Under the pieces are notes generated by a model, which searched no databases, was not told the DNA's origin, and saw nothing but the letters and a program-made list of their open reading frames with translations. The translations under genes and the position numbers were made by a program. Source: Acridotheres tristis (lineage: Eukaryota; Chordata; Aves; Passeriformes; Sturnidae). Taken from it: a stretch of 64,000 nucleotides of DNA. Location of the stretch: the NCBI GenBank assembly GCA_037013685.1, contig CM072884.1:99738048-99802047 (forward strand), in the 5' to 3' direction. Of the stretch, positions 37,028-50,503 are shown one piece after another (position 1 is the stretch's first letter; each line of letters begins with the position of its first letter).

Positions 37028-40000
37028 AAGTGCCCACTGTCTCTTTCTCTGCTCTTACAAAAGGTGTCTACACTCATATGGAAAACAATCAATGAAAGAA
37101 TAGTTTAATGAAAAAAATTAATTCAATGTGTTTCTTTGGCTTAAATAAACTAGTAAATACAGAGAGTTCTGTATTTGATCAGAACAATAAAATACTCAGG
37201 TTTAAATTGTAAAATGTATTGATAAACAGAAAGTGTATGAATTTGCATCCTTGAGACCCATAAGCATTTGCAGACATAATTTGCTCCCTGCATCTTATAA
37301 ATACCATGAAAGAAGAACATTTATGTGCAAAGCTTCTATTATCAAGAAATATTGGGAATCCTACACTTTTTCCACTTCTGAAGGCATTTTTGATAGCTAG
37401 AAAAATAAACTAAAGCAGCCTATAGCTGCACTGAATTTTAAAGAGAGTAGAATAGAGGCTATAAAGGCTCCACAGGTAGTATCTGCTGCCAAACTAGAAA
37501 TCACAGCCATTCAGTTGATACTCTAAATGAAATTCTATTAAAGTGCAACAGACAACACTTGATACAACGATAAAACAGTAAATCCACTTCCAGCACTCTT
37601 ATATGCCCTTTTTATCTCCATTTTTCCTCCTTATTCAGATGTTGTTCTTCCTTCCAAATCTGCTCTGCACCTAAGGCTATCACTACCTTCCATCTTCCAA
37701 ATCTGTGGAGATACTAATTCAAGAAATTCCCATCCAGTGATCTGGTAACTAGTAGGATGTGCAACAGAGCCACTCACAAAACCTCTGCCATGCTGTCATA
37801 TATGCTGTGGATTCAGTAATTCACTCATGCTGATTATTTGATAATTTTTTGCTGGTGGAAAGCAAGGTTATATGATTCTGACTACATTAAACTCACAGAG
37901 GTCATTAAATGCAGAGATTTGATTTTAGTTTGTATTTCTGCAGCTATCAGAAATTGGAAGCTTAAATTTCCATACTAAGCAAAATGTACAGCCTTCCTGA
38001 CAGGGCCCAAATGGAATGTCATTAAAAAAAGGTCCAGTCTACTATATTCACAGTCACATTAATTGCCACTGCAGCAACATCAGCATCCAGCAGACCTGGA
38101 TTCTGCACTGGTCCAGCTTTTTCTTTGTCTGGTAATAACAAACAGTAAGGAAGATTCTATTAAACATGTAGAACATAGAGATGACACCCATCAATTAGCT
38201 CCCTAATTAAAAATAGTTGATATTTGTTCTACAAATAAACTGCTGCATTCATCATTATTACTGTCTCGCTGATCAAGATGGTAATCCATGAAGTAATTGA
38301 TGAGATTGGGAGGAAAGGCACCAGCTAATTTTAACATATCAGTGTAGTACATACAGTCTGGCTCATTGAGCAATCATATTTCATGAATATGAAAAAATGT
38401 TAGCTGTGTAAGAATTATCCCTGGTATCCATCCAAGCCATTTAAGAATAGAATATTTCTTCCCATTGCTATGTTCATTTGGAAATATGGTTATTTAAAGA
38501 ATGATGATATTTTTAAAAACATGCCCAGATCCAGGCAAACAATTATTTAGAGAAAAAGTTCTAAACTCATTAGACTTGTACCTTCCTAGAAAATGACCTT
38601 CAGTCCCTGCCTCCCAAAAGACCCCAGAAATAAAAAGTTAAGTGGTTATGCTTCCTTCATTACTCCTTTTATCCCCTGCATTTACTATTCTGGCATAAAA
38701 TGTGGCTAGGCTCTATCTTCCATTTAGGTTTTTTAGTATTTGGGCCAAGTCATTTATACATAATGATGACAGAAAGTTTTTTGAATTAGTAGAGAGATTT
38801 CACCTTGAAAAAACTGAAATGAAATGTGATATATAAGAGAATCATCACTTTCAAAATGCTAATGGTGAAGTTTCACAGAACAGAAATACAGAAGGCCTGA
38901 AGGAAATGAGGTGAATTTGGCATTCAGTTAATTTGAAGACTATGTCACAAAAGCCAGAGGTGAATTTAATTTCATAATCATCTTCGATATATTTAACAGG
39001 ATGACAAAAGGCATATAAAATAGTATATATACTGTCTTTAAATGCAATAATTCTTAAAGCTGTCTAATGAGACACACACTGCAGACAAAATCTTCTGCAT
39101 TAGTGCCCATAAAATATATAGTAGAAATTAAAAAAAGAACTCAGTAATCTGAATATTAGAGGGAATTTTCAGAAGACTACAATTATTTTAACTACTTCAA
39201 GCATCCAGATTCTGCTAGTCCCTCCATGCTGAACAGCATCGTACCCTTTGAGGAATACAGCCATACTCCCAGCCAGGGTCCAGGCAGCAAATCTCACCCA
39301 TAATGAATCACAGACAGCTTTTTCAGATTTGGGTAATGCAGTTTTAGGAGGAGAGCTCCCTGGCTGCAAGCTTCCTGTGTTCAGGAGTGCAACAGTGATG
39401 TGCCAGGGAGGTCTGCCCACAGGGTTCTGTGCTTTGGAGTGAAACAGAACAGCTCACCCGGCTTCCCAGGACAGTGACTGGACAGCTGTGATTTGAGGAC
39501 AACCTCTCCTAAAGCTTCCAATTATCATCTCCCATTTCAATCCTGACTTTTATCACTTTAATAGCTGAATGTAGAAAGCTGCCATAATGAGCTTTGCTAA
39601 CCCCTTGCCAGTGCCTTCATAAGGATTTTATTTTTAACAATTTGGAACATGCCAAGAAAGAACTGAAAGGTCAAGAAAACTGAGGAGCTAGAAGAAATGG
39701 ATATGCTGTTTTCAGGCACCTCAACTTGATACATATGGTGACCAATTAAAATTTCTAGTTTACTGCTTTTCTTTGGACCCCTCAAGGCAAGAGCCCTACT
39801 TAATTTATATAAAGGACCATTACCATGTTCCTGATTACAATATTTACAGTCCAGAACTATGTTTATGAGAGATTTTGATTCAGTGATGTAAATATTACAA
39901 CTTAAACTGTTGGGACATTCTGTTCCTTTGCTTTGCCCTATTAAAATAAGCATGAATAGCAGCATAGAAAGAGGTTAGGCAGATTTTGGTCTTCATTATA

Positions 40001-40898
40001 CAAGTCAAATTTTGCTCTCCAACCCTTATATTTACCAGTATTTTCTGATTTTCCAACTTTTATTCTGTGTTTTCAGGCAAAATAGGTATAATATCTCACA
40101 GTAAAACAGCCTGTGATTTAAAGACAGACCTGCCCCATCCTACAACCTTTTAGCAGAAATATTCTCCATCTTTTTCCCTAGTGTGGGCCAAATCTCATTA
40201 GATCACTTTTTCTTGCAGTCAGAGAGGCACAGTGATCACCTCTCCTGACAAATACAGCTCTAGAACAACTGCAAATTCAAGTTCAAGGAAACATGATATA
40301 CTGAATATTTTTTTGTTTGTTTATTAGATATCTTCAAGAGGGTATTTTTAAATACCCTTTTCAGGCAAGCTAACGCCCTTCTTGTAGGGAGGGACAGAAA
40401 AAAGAGAACAGATAATCACATGGCTTTGGCCACTACTCCATGATCCACCAGCAAATACTCTGCAGATTGAAGTCTGAGGAAATGGTAAAAAATTTGACTT
40501 GCACTAACCAGCTCCCAGGGAAGCTCTTAGAATATTTCATACCATCATTAGATTATTTCAGTAGGAATCAATGAAGGCATATGTGCCTTGTCTTAGCACT
40601 GGTGAAGATTATTAACTGCTTTCATAAATACTAAGCAAAATGTGTAAAGAGCCAGGAAAAATATTGGAAAGATGAATCCATTTGGCTCTGTGCAATTCAG
40701 TCTTTCTGCAAAGCATAGAAACTGCTTCTTGTGGGGATTAACTGATCATTTTCACAGTACATGCATTATTTTTAATTCTTTGTGGCTTATTCCTTAATTC
40801 ACTTAGCTTAAATCCATATGGTTTTAAGTATTAGATGATGCCAAAGCAATCCTGCTTTGGATAGACAAGACTTGTTTCAGATTCCAGGATTCCAAAGC

Positions 40899-40920
40899 GT
40901 GTGTGTGTGTGTGTATGTGT
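40899..40920. repeat. (GT)n microsatellite
   Basis: Eight GT units, then ATGTGT. A probable length-variable marker in the intron. Confidence 0.9.
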
Positions 40921-43887
40921 AGTTAAAAGTCTTAGGACTGATCCTGACTTGCAGAAATAACTGAATACCATTTTTTGGAAAGCATTTGTTTTTGATGCAC
41001 TGTTTTGGTAGGTACACTGGTGTTTGGCCAGTGCTCAATCCACTACATCCACTAAGCTATTATATGTGCTAGATGTGTCTGTCATCACACTGGCCCTCAC
41101 ATATAAAATTCTTTATGAAATTCAAAAGAAACACGTCGCCTTAAGAAAAGTCAAGTTATGCCATAAGGCACGAATTGAAGCTGTTGAAATCAATGTAGTG
41201 CTATGTAGGAGTAACAGTTTGTAGAACAGGGTTTATTGTCAGTGGAGTTTGTTGCTTTAGAAGCATTTTAAAAGCTCAAAAAGCCACTGCCAATCCAGAC
41301 CAGTTGTTGGTAGGGATGTACCAACAGATGCAAGTAACCACTGTGATTTAACCACAGCCTTGGGCACATGACCACACATTTTCCACTGAGCGCCTCCTCA
41401 GATTTTTACTGTATGTTTGTTGTGATTTTTTCTTCTTTCAGACTAAAAAGTCGTACTGGTATGTTTCTAAATGCTTTTGCATAATGAAATATATGCATTA
41501 CACTCTGTGATGACAAAATCTATCTGCAAGAACAGGTTAATGAATCCAGAGCATTGACAAACACCACTGTAAACGGCACATCACTTTTGTCACTAAAATT
41601 TCTTATGATACATTAAATGATAATGATTTCTCATTTCAATACAATGATGCAAGATTTTCTGTCACAGTATGTTCAATTTCAACTTTTAATTAAAAAAAAA
41701 AGTCTGTCATTTCCATGTAAACTTTGGCACTCTACAAAATGCTTCTTTTTGTATTTGCTTGTTATGCATTGTGAACTAAACCAAAGACAGGATAGAAAAA
41801 AAATGGGAAAAAAAGCCTTACCCTCATGAAATGAAGAAGAGTAAGCCATGGCAAAGAGATGTAAATAGGAAAAGTTGAATGCAACGTGTGTGGAAAGGAA
41901 AGTAAAGATATCACTGAAAACAGGGGAAAAGGAAACAGAAGAAAAAGTGAGGAAGAATGGGGAATGGTTCCTCTTAAATAATAAATTCTGAAGGCTAGTC
42001 TTCCAATGTATTTTGTAAAGATTGTGAAAAAAAGTAAATGCATGGACAACAGAAATAAGAGCTTCCATCACATCTACAATCAGCAGTGATGTTGCTAAGC
42101 AGAACATTCTCTTGTCAGTGCAGTTTGGAAAATTGTAATTAGTACTGAATTATCATCAAGAAGCTGTGACATGTGAAGTCACAGCTCTGATGAACATGTT
42201 AAGGAAACCAAGTCATGAGCTAATATCTACATAAAAATAACTTTATTATATATGCAACTCACAGAACATTATTAACTGTATTACACATCACCTCAACCTT
42301 GCTCAAGCATTTGTGATTTTCCTGATTGGCAAAGTGGGGGCAGAATATTTTTAACGGTGTGGGGTTTTCTGGTTAGACAACACTGATCCACTGGTAGAAT
42401 ATTACTCAGAAAATAAACAGGAAAAAGCATTTCCAAGGGACCTAGACACAAAATGCAAGTTTTGAATCTGGATTCCCAATTCAGATCAGCGTATTTATAT
42501 TCAGTTGCTGATGGCTACTGATTTTGTTGTTACTGATCACTTGTTTACTTTTTGAGAGATGACATATGGAAGAACCCTGTATCTTCTCCTCCCCTATCAC
42601 AAAGGTTTTGGTCTCATCAGAGTAAAAGAGAGAACCAATTTAGAAATCCTTAAAATAGGCTTCAAGAATAAAGAACTGTTCACCATCCAGCATTAGTTTG
42701 GTTTGCTTTAGTAACCAAAACTGTCTCTCCATTGTTTTTGTCCATGTCTCTGCTCTGCATGACAGGAACAAGAGCTTTAGATTGGCTATAGGACTAAGAA
42801 AGTGACAGCCACTACCCAGCTTAACGTCTCTAGTGCAAAGTAGGCAGGAAGTGCTGTGGTATTCATTTTCAGTGCACAATTCACCATCAGTACTTAACAT
42901 AAGCATAGCATAAAAAAGAGGGTGAGGCAACTTGCAAGTGATTGTTGCTTTTCTCCCTGTTCTCCCTGAGTGACTGGGAATGGCATTGGACCAGTGGAAC
43001 AATAAAGAGGAGCCCAGTAACCAGAATGGTCATGCATCCAAGCTGCCATAAAAGCCATTTAACTTCAATTGTCTTCAAAGGCTACTAAGTCACACCTTGT
43101 CTGTTACATAGGCCCACTCTAACTTGTTGGGTAAATCTGGATCTCTGAAAAGACACCAAACGGTAGATTTAATGAAATCCATTTTGACAGGATGGATGAG
43201 CCTCACAGCCACTGAGGTTGTCCTTCCTATAGGGCACATGACATAGGGGCAAAACCAGTAAGACATATCGCTGTTAAATGTTATCTGGACTCACACAGCC
43301 AGATCCACCATAGTTTTGGAATACACTGGGCAATTCCACTCACACATCCATCATCTTTCCTAATAGCTCATGGAGCTGCAAGACTTCTCTAACCCATTGT
43401 TCTCTTTGTAAATAAATAAAACAAAACCATACACTTACCATAAATACATTTACATTGCACCATGAAGTGCTCTGAACTCCAAACTCTCCTCATAGGAAAA
43501 GACATTAATCCACTCTGAATTGGTTTTCCTTATTAAGTCTTGATTTATTGCTCTGCCCTCTCTTAAAAAGCCTTTTATTTATTTGACGATATTTTATACA
43601 AGCTGCCAAAAGCAGCCTGAAAATTTGTAACAGTTCTACTCTCTGGATCCCCTTTCAATTCAAAACCATAATTTATTTATTTTCTTCTTTTAACAAGTTG
43701 TCTAACAGGCTAGAATGACATGATTTGCCCTTGTAAATGCCATTCTGGTTTGACCCTATCAAGTTATACTTATTTAAGTATTCACACTATTTTATCCTTG
43801 AGCTCAATAGGTTCTCCGTGTAAGTGGTAACAGGAAGACATCAGCTAAACCCTTTGCAACACATTGTGGTTTGGATTATGGATTCTT

Positions 43888-43945
43888 GTTGGCTCCTGTA
43901 TGTAAAGAAAATGCCTGTTGGCATTCTGTATGTAAAGAAAACCCC
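43888..43945. repeat. 29-bp tandem duplication, two copies
   Basis: Copy one at 43888-43916 and copy two at 43917-43945. Both begin GTTGGC and share CTGTATGTAAAGAAAA, with a few differences between. Intronic, no function seen. Confidence 0.75.
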
Positions 43946-44639
43946 CAAAACAACCCAAATTCCTCCCTTCGCTACCCTCCTCTCCCCCTCCGTGTTCTGG
44001 AAATGAACAAAAATTCCTATAAATAAGATTTCCTGCCTAACATGTTAAGAACAAAACAAGATAAAACTATAATCACCAACACTAAAAAGTACAAAACATT
44101 CTAGGCTTTTATTCCTATAGTGATTCCAAGGAAACTAGCACAAGGAATAAAAAAAGTTTACCTCCATCACACACTGGTAGTACATGCTACCTGCACTCAT
44201 AGCTTTCAAGTAAGCAAAGGCTTATGTGCTTTGAAACAAATTTGTAAACATAGTTAAGAAACACTAAATGGTAGAATTTGTCTACATTTCCATACCATTC
44301 CTTTCTAATAACCTCTATAATAAAAATGTTCATGTGATTTATCAAGCTTTTAGCTTTCCATGTTTAAGCCAAACAAAAACCTGGGAAAAAAATACTACCT
44401 GCTACTCCAGAAGAACCATAGAAACAGCAGAAGCCTTACAAAAAACAGACACATGCATGCTGGAAAGCTCATAGGCTATGTGAAATGCATTTACTGTTCT
44501 GTTGTTGTGTTGCAATTAACAATTCCTTTATAACCAAAAGTTCTGCTTCCAAATCTGAGGAAAAGGCGTGCTTGAAAGGATGCTATTGTACAGAAATGCT
44601 TTACTAATAAAGCAGTCTGGGTAGACACCACCACACCAA

Positions 44640-44900
44640 AATGACATTTCATGCCCCGGTGAAAGGCAGCAATGCTTACACAGGCAGGATCCCGGGCTCT
44701 GCCTGTGACAAACACGGGCTGTGTGGGCACAGCTGCGAGCGCGAGAGCGACAGCAGCAGCTGCTGGGCTTTCTGAGCACAGGCTGAACATGGCTCTGGGG
44801 CTCGAGCCCACTGCCCCAGGACAGCACCCACAGCCTCTCACCAAGGGCCATGCACTGCAGCACCCACCAGCAAACACCACTGCTCCTGCTTTGCCAGCTT
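44640..44900. other. GC/CpG-enriched patch in SH3KBP1 intron
   Basis: About 260 bp with GCTGCGAGCGCGAGAGCGAC and CAGCAGCAGCTGCTGGG, clearly richer in C, G and CpG than the intron around it. It lies 0.6 kb downstream of the exon at 45503-45588. It could be a small regulatory element or an internal start region for short transcripts, or a decayed repeat. No exon borders are evident. Confidence 0.35.
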
Positions 44901-45502
44901 GAGGAGGAAGGAGGGCGAGAGAAGAACGAAAAATAACCTGTTACTGCTCCTTTCCAGGTGACTTCCTGATTAAATGGTTCATGGGTCAGAAACACTGGTT
45001 CTTTACAATAGAAATTTAGACTTTTTTGCTTTCAATTGGTGTATGAAGTAAAATTTAGTAAAATTGACCTGAATTGGGCTTCTGTTTCTTTGTATAGGAA
45101 AGTGCAAAGATTACTAACTGCACCAAACCCACAATCTTTTGCAGTAGCAAAACCATGGCAGCATTATTACATCAGTTAAACAAGTATGCTTTATTATTGT
45201 TGACCTCCCCATTTGCTTCAGATTTTAAAACAAAAATAACAAGAGCCTTCCTATTCAAAATAGCTCTCTATTCCATATTTGCTTTTTGGTTTTAATTTTT
45301 TTTTTAAACAGAAAACCCCAACAAAACTATTTTAAGTAAAGTAGAAATGATCCTTTAATCCTGCACTTAAAATTTGATATAAAAGCATTCACGTTCATTG
45401 CCAATTCCTCAATCTGCCTCTTGAATCACGCAAAAGTCACTAAAAAGCAGAAACTTGTACCATAAATTTCTTAGGCAAACTGTAGAAAGCACTATAACTT
45501 AC

Positions 45503-45588
45503 CGATGTCATTGCTTCTTTCAGAGGAGTCTTTCTCTAGAGTGCCGGATACTGTACTGCCCACTAATTCCACTTTTGGACTATCACTC
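45503..45588 (-). CDS. SH3KBP1 exon: SDSPKVELVGSTVSG segment
   Basis: An 86-bp exon (enters with one base, leaves with one). It encodes R-SDSPKVELVGSTVSGTLEK, DSSERSNDI and the first base of the next Asp. Acceptor AAATGCAG|G, donor CATCG|GTAAGTT. The region aligns with the human RGDSPKIDLAGSSLSG...SNDID stretch, a low-complexity linker after the proline-rich motifs. Identification rests on the SDSPK and RSNDID matches and on perfect phase fit with both neighbours. Confidence 0.95.
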
Positions 45589-48500
45589 CTGCATTTGGAT
45601 CAAGAAGAGGAGATGTTTTATTGGGAGTTTTTGTGTGGGTTACAGTAAATTGATAGCTAACTTGCAATTAATAATGAGAGAGCAAAGTATTCTTCCTTTG
45701 CAGCACCAGAGTAACAGCAATGTCAGCGAGAGCAATCTCTAGCAAGTCGACATGCTGTGTGGATTAACCTTATCCCATTTCTCCTTAACACCTGTCAAAA
45801 AAGCCTGTTTTAGACACCCTGGTGTCCGGAGTCATTCTTCAGATGTTCACAGCATCTCAACATGGAGGAAACCTAAGGGCAAGAGGACACACTTCTTCTT
45901 TGTAGTTTTTTTCTAATTAATCGGCTTGCACAAAATACACCAGTGGACTACCTGGAATGCTGCAGAAAGCAAGAGAACCTCAAGCTAGCATTGTGTGCTT
46001 CAGCAGTTCCAAGTATTTACTCACAAATGCAACTCCTCCAACATGTTTCTGCACTTCTCTTATGAGACTAGACTATGAATACTGTTTCTACAGTCCAAAG
46101 AACCAAGATCACCTAATTTTTCAGAAATGTCTTTTGAATAGTAAAATGTTAGAAGCTATGATACTTTATACAGAGGAGCTACTTTAAAACCAAACAGGAG
46201 ATCAAAAAAAAGCAACAAAATTATCCCTACTTTGGAGAACATTCTATCCTAAAAGCATGTGAGTTTACTAAAATACTCTACCTATTGAAACAATATAAAA
46301 AATAAACAGTGTAACTCAGTATTGCACAGGTCACTCAAATCTCTGATATTTACTGATAACAACTGTTCAGTTAATACAATACATTGTAATTGCCATCATT
46401 ACCAGGTCACTTGATAAATACAACAGTTTTTCCACAATGACTATTCCCAGTGTAACACTATTAAAATTAAGATGCATGTAAGGTACCAAATTCCAGGATA
46501 AAAATATAGATCTGCCCCGAAACAACCCAGGCAGAGGTATACTATATAGTGCAATAATTAGCTGTTGACAGCAAAATACGTAGTGAGCTCACAAATCTTG
46601 TTGATTTTTTCATTGGTCTCTGCTTTTGGTACCATAAGCTGATGACAGATGGGCTGAACCTCAATTTAATGGCAGCAGCTTATGAGCAAAACACTAAGTG
46701 GCTGGAAACCCTATTTCTGACTTCAGGAAGGCTGCGATAAAGACCTGAAATTTTTTATTAAAACCAGAGGAAGTCATAGATTAAGCAAATATATATCCCA
46801 TTAAACCCTGTGACAAGGTGACAAGTGAACAAAAAAATAGACAATCAGATTAAAAGCAAACTAGTCCTCCACAGCTCTTAATATGGCAGGCAGTCTGCAC
46901 CAGGAGGGACACAGAAGAAATTTAACACGTGCATAGAAGAATGTATTAATTAGCAAGTTAATAAATAAGGGTATTTCTGAGTGATCTATCTGAACAATTA
47001 TTTTCTTATTTTCCAGTCTTTAACGTTTTCTTATATTGCTTATATATTTGTAAACCTATAAGAAGCAACATAGTTTCTTGGCTGACAGAGCAATGAGCAT
47101 CTGACTGCATACTCTGTTTTGCACACATGAATTTCCCAGCAATCTGAGAGCACAATGTGAGTTGGAAGCCCTCTAGGAAATGTTTGAGTATGGCTTTGGA
47201 GAGATTCTTAGAATGGCATTATTTAGGGCTGAAAGTCACAACATTTACCATTTGCCTACAAAAGATACCAAGATATATATGGCAACAGCCCCACCAAAAA
47301 CCCCCAACCCTGTTGTCAGAAGAATCAACAGGCTCATTATGCCACTCTGCATTCATACTGCTGTGAAAGGAGTGGAGCCCTCCCTTCTCATTGACAGTGT
47401 CCCTCTCTGCTCGTGCCCATACAGACAGGCTGTCAGCTTGACCAGACAGATGATCAGCCTGAGAGAAACCCCACACTAATAGAAATCCCAAACTGATTAA
47501 TTGCCATCTGGAGCAACTCCCTGACCCATATGGTTGCACAGTTGCACAAATGCTGGTGCTAAACATAAGGGAGGCTGTGGCAATGGGGTGCCAGGACTAG
47601 GAACCCTGTCAGCAGTGGCATGGACATGGGTTGGTTTAAACTGATTGTAAAGATGCACCTTCTATAGGTGTTTATGGCTTGCCTACTTGAGAAGTGACTT
47701 TTCTGTAAATTGTAGAATCATGGTATGTCTTAAGTAAGCTGTGAAACCTTTGGAACAATCTGACAGCTATTCACTGTCTCACATGGTTTTTATCTGTCCT
47801 ATTGCCCTTGAAGCCCTACACTACCTCCAGTGAAGGAGGATTATATTTAAAAGGAAAAACAATCATCACTAGAAAAAGTCAGCAAGATGCATAAGATGAA
47901 AGCCACTTATTCAAGACAGAAGAAAACCCTTTTTGGCTTAGCAGCTGCCATGGAAATCTCACGGGACTCACTTTGTAACTACAGCAATTTTCCCCTAAGG
48001 ATCATGTACTGGTTTTGGCTGGGATAGAGTTAATTTTTTTTAGAGCAGCTTGCATGGTGCTATGTTTTGGATTTGTGATGAAAACAGCGTAGATAACAAA
48101 GGGGTGTTTTCAGTATTACTGAGCTGTGCTTGCACAGAAGGCGTTTTCTGCTTCTCCTATCATCCCACCAGTGAGGAGAGTGGGAGTGGGAGTTGGGTGG
48201 GGACACAGCTGACCCCAGCTGACAGAGGATATCCCACACCACATGACATCATACTCAGCATTTAGAGGTGATGAAAGAAAGAAGTGAGGGATGTTTGGAG
48301 TTACGGCATTTGTCTGCCCAAGTCACCACTGCAGGTGATGAAGCTCAACTTTCTAGGGGATAGCAGAACACCTGCCTGCACATGAGAAGCAGAAACATTC
48401 TTTGTTTGCTTGCACATGCATCATTTGCTTTTCCTGTTAAACTGTCTTTGTCTCCACCCACAAGTGTTTTTACTTTTGCTCTTCTGATTCTCACCCCCAA

Positions 48501-50340
48501 CCCACTGTGGGGGAGTGAGTGTGTGCATGGGGCTCAGCTGTCCACCAGGGTTAAACCACAACAGGTCAGCAAAAGTTCTGCTGATTCAATTTTTATTCTA
48601 ATTGCTTTAGGTTTTTCAGATTTTAGAAATGGATACCAGTAGGTCTTAAAATAATTACTGTCTTATTGACTGAAAGGATTTAAATTAAAACACCTTTATT
48701 GAAGTGACTGCTTCCACGTGAAGTTCCTATTTCTTAATTATCCAAGCAAGTCAAAATATTTTCCATTTCTTCTGTGCTAGACATAGCAAAGTTTGGACAA
48801 TTAAGAACATAGAAAGTTTACTGTTTAGGTGTGCCTTTTGCCTTTGATAAAATGAAAATTGAAATATCTTTTAAAAATACATGGTTATTTCATACAATTT
48901 TGCACTTAGAAAAAGAGAAAACACAAGAGCAGCAAAATACCCTTCCAAAATTCTGCATGCTAAAATTTTATAGTATGTTTAAAATATTTCAGGCAAAGGA
49001 TAGAACAAAAGAACAGCTACTCCATTGCATGCCTCACCAGTGAACTGAACACTAGAGTATGTATTGGTCTTTCCAAGACATCACAGAGCTAAACCTGAAG
49101 ATTGTAACAAATACTTGTATTTCCAAGTATGGGCAGGTGATCAGGACGTATGGATTGTATTTTGGAGCAACTGGGCAAGCTTGTTCATAGCCAAGTCCAA
49201 AAGAAGATGTGGCAGTAGCACCTGGATTGAAGGGTAAGTTCTCAGAGATGTACAACCAAAGCATTTCAGTAAGATGAAACTGGGAGCACAAGGCAGGTGC
49301 CTCTTTTCCTTTTCATTTGCCTCAGATTTCTCACTAAGAGCATTTATTTATTGAACCACATGTGGAGGAATGAAGGGGATCAATGTACAGCATTTCACTC
49401 TAACCTATACTCTATTCTGGTGTATATACTTGACTTGAACTATACTTGAACTCCAATTGTTCAATGGCAGCTAATTTTCCTAACAGTACAATAGTAAAAA
49501 TACTTCCATGCCTATATTCTAGTTTTCCTGCAAGATGCATAGCTTGCCCCTTTTAAGCAACAGCTTTTATTCTGATTTTCATCTAACTATATTCACTATG
49601 CATGAAGAAAATCTACAGTGCACAATCCAGATGCTGATGACTAAAAAATAGCCACCTGGAATTGATTAGGACTACAGTGAGGCCTTTAATTTCTGCAGCC
49701 TTTGCTCTAACAGAGAATAAATGAACTTGTGTTGGCAAGTCCAATTTCTCAATGCTCCTGAAAGGTTGTAACCGCCTCTGATAAAAAGCATCATGTAACT
49801 GCAGAGTGACAACCAACATTAGAGCATAAATACTTGACAGCATTATTCTGCAGTGGCACCAGCTAAGAAAGCATTGAAGATGTGTATTTTGCTAAAGTTT
49901 GATCTAAAACGATCAAAGAAATCAGACTGACACCAGGCTGACAGTATTTGAAACGTGCATTACCTAATGCTATTCCTAAGCACAATCCAAGCTTTTGCAC
50001 TGACTTATTGCCCCAAGCTAAGATGCAATAATTTGAGGTAAACTAAGTCAAGATCAGAGTAACATTCTGATGCAGGTATTTCCCACACATTCTGCACTGT
50101 TGCAGTAACAGTAAAATTTCATCACTAGAAATGAACTAGTCATGAACAGTCTATGACTGCTATTTTTGAGAAGATAGTTATGATCCAGCCAGATGACTAT
50201 ATGGACTTTCTTTTTTCTTCTTGTTCTTTAAATATGGCTTACTGTGAAATAAATTCGGACACAAACTGTAAAACCTAAATTCTTTAAAGGCATGGTTTTT
50301 CCACTAATCCCAAAAGCACTGGATAGAAGGAAAGCAATAC
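45589..50340 (-). other. SH3KBP1 intron with a solo LTR
   Basis: Intron of 4752 bp. The only recognised element is the plus-strand solo LTR at 48005-48563. The remaining sequence is AT-rich and unassigned. Confidence 0.9.
48005..48563 (+). mobile_element. Solo LTR of an avian endogenous retrovirus (ERVL-like)
   Basis: A 559-bp LTR that starts TGTACTGGTTTTGGCTGGGA and ends GGTTAAACCACAACA. It resembles a widespread avian LTR with the phrases TTTTGGCTGGGATAGAGTTA, CTGACCCCAGCTGACAGAGG, GAACACCTGCCTGCACATGA and the CCCACTGTGGGGGAGTGAG tail. It is flanked by GATCA (48000-48004) and GGTCA (48564-48568), a 5-bp target duplication with one mismatch, which suits ERVL-type integrases. The expected poly(A) signal is worn (TGTTAAACTG at about 48435). 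No internal viral genes are present. It is antisense to SH3KBP1. Confidence 0.85.
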
Positions 50341-50503
50341 CTTGCATGAGTCACAGGCACAACTGGTCTCTCTGGTCGTCTCGGGGGCAAGGTACCAGGT
50401 CTGCTCACAGCGTTGGCTTTGGGTGGCCGAGGTTTCTTCGGAGGTATAGCAGGAACTGAAGGCTTCTGCAAGTCTACCTGTTTTTGCTCTCTCTCTGATC
50501 TTT
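50341..50503 (-). CDS. SH3KBP1 exon: proline-rich SH3-binding region
   Basis: A 163-bp exon (enters with two bases, leaves with two). It encodes [40 protein letters not shown] and [14 protein letters not shown] plus part of an Arg. It carries the CIN85 proline-rich motifs [12 protein letters not shown] and PPRRPERP, which are known to recruit SH3 proteins such as endophilins. The first Glu codon is split across the junction with the 52928-53008 exon. The acceptor is TTTAAAG|AA, weaker than the others, with a TTCTTTTTTCTGG tract 18 nt upstream; the donor is AAG|GTATTGC. Confidence 0.95.

Larger units (their letters stand above)
34468..45502 (-). other. SH3KBP1 intron, longest in the window
   Basis: Intron of 11035 bp. 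It contains a CR1 at 36700-37027, a 22-bp A-run (35766-35787), a (GT)n microsatellite (40899-40920), a 29-bp tandem duplication (43888-43945) and a GC/CpG-enriched patch (44640-44900). I see no additional SH3KBP1 exon and no nested gene. The open frames of up to 155 codons (34794-35261 minus) have no recognisable domain. Confidence 0.85.

Noticed and set aside
44491..44995. Overlapping 129- and 155-codon minus-strand frames
   Set aside because: Two frames open over the same GC-rich patch with Cys/Ser/Ala-rich composition; not coding-like and no splice fit.
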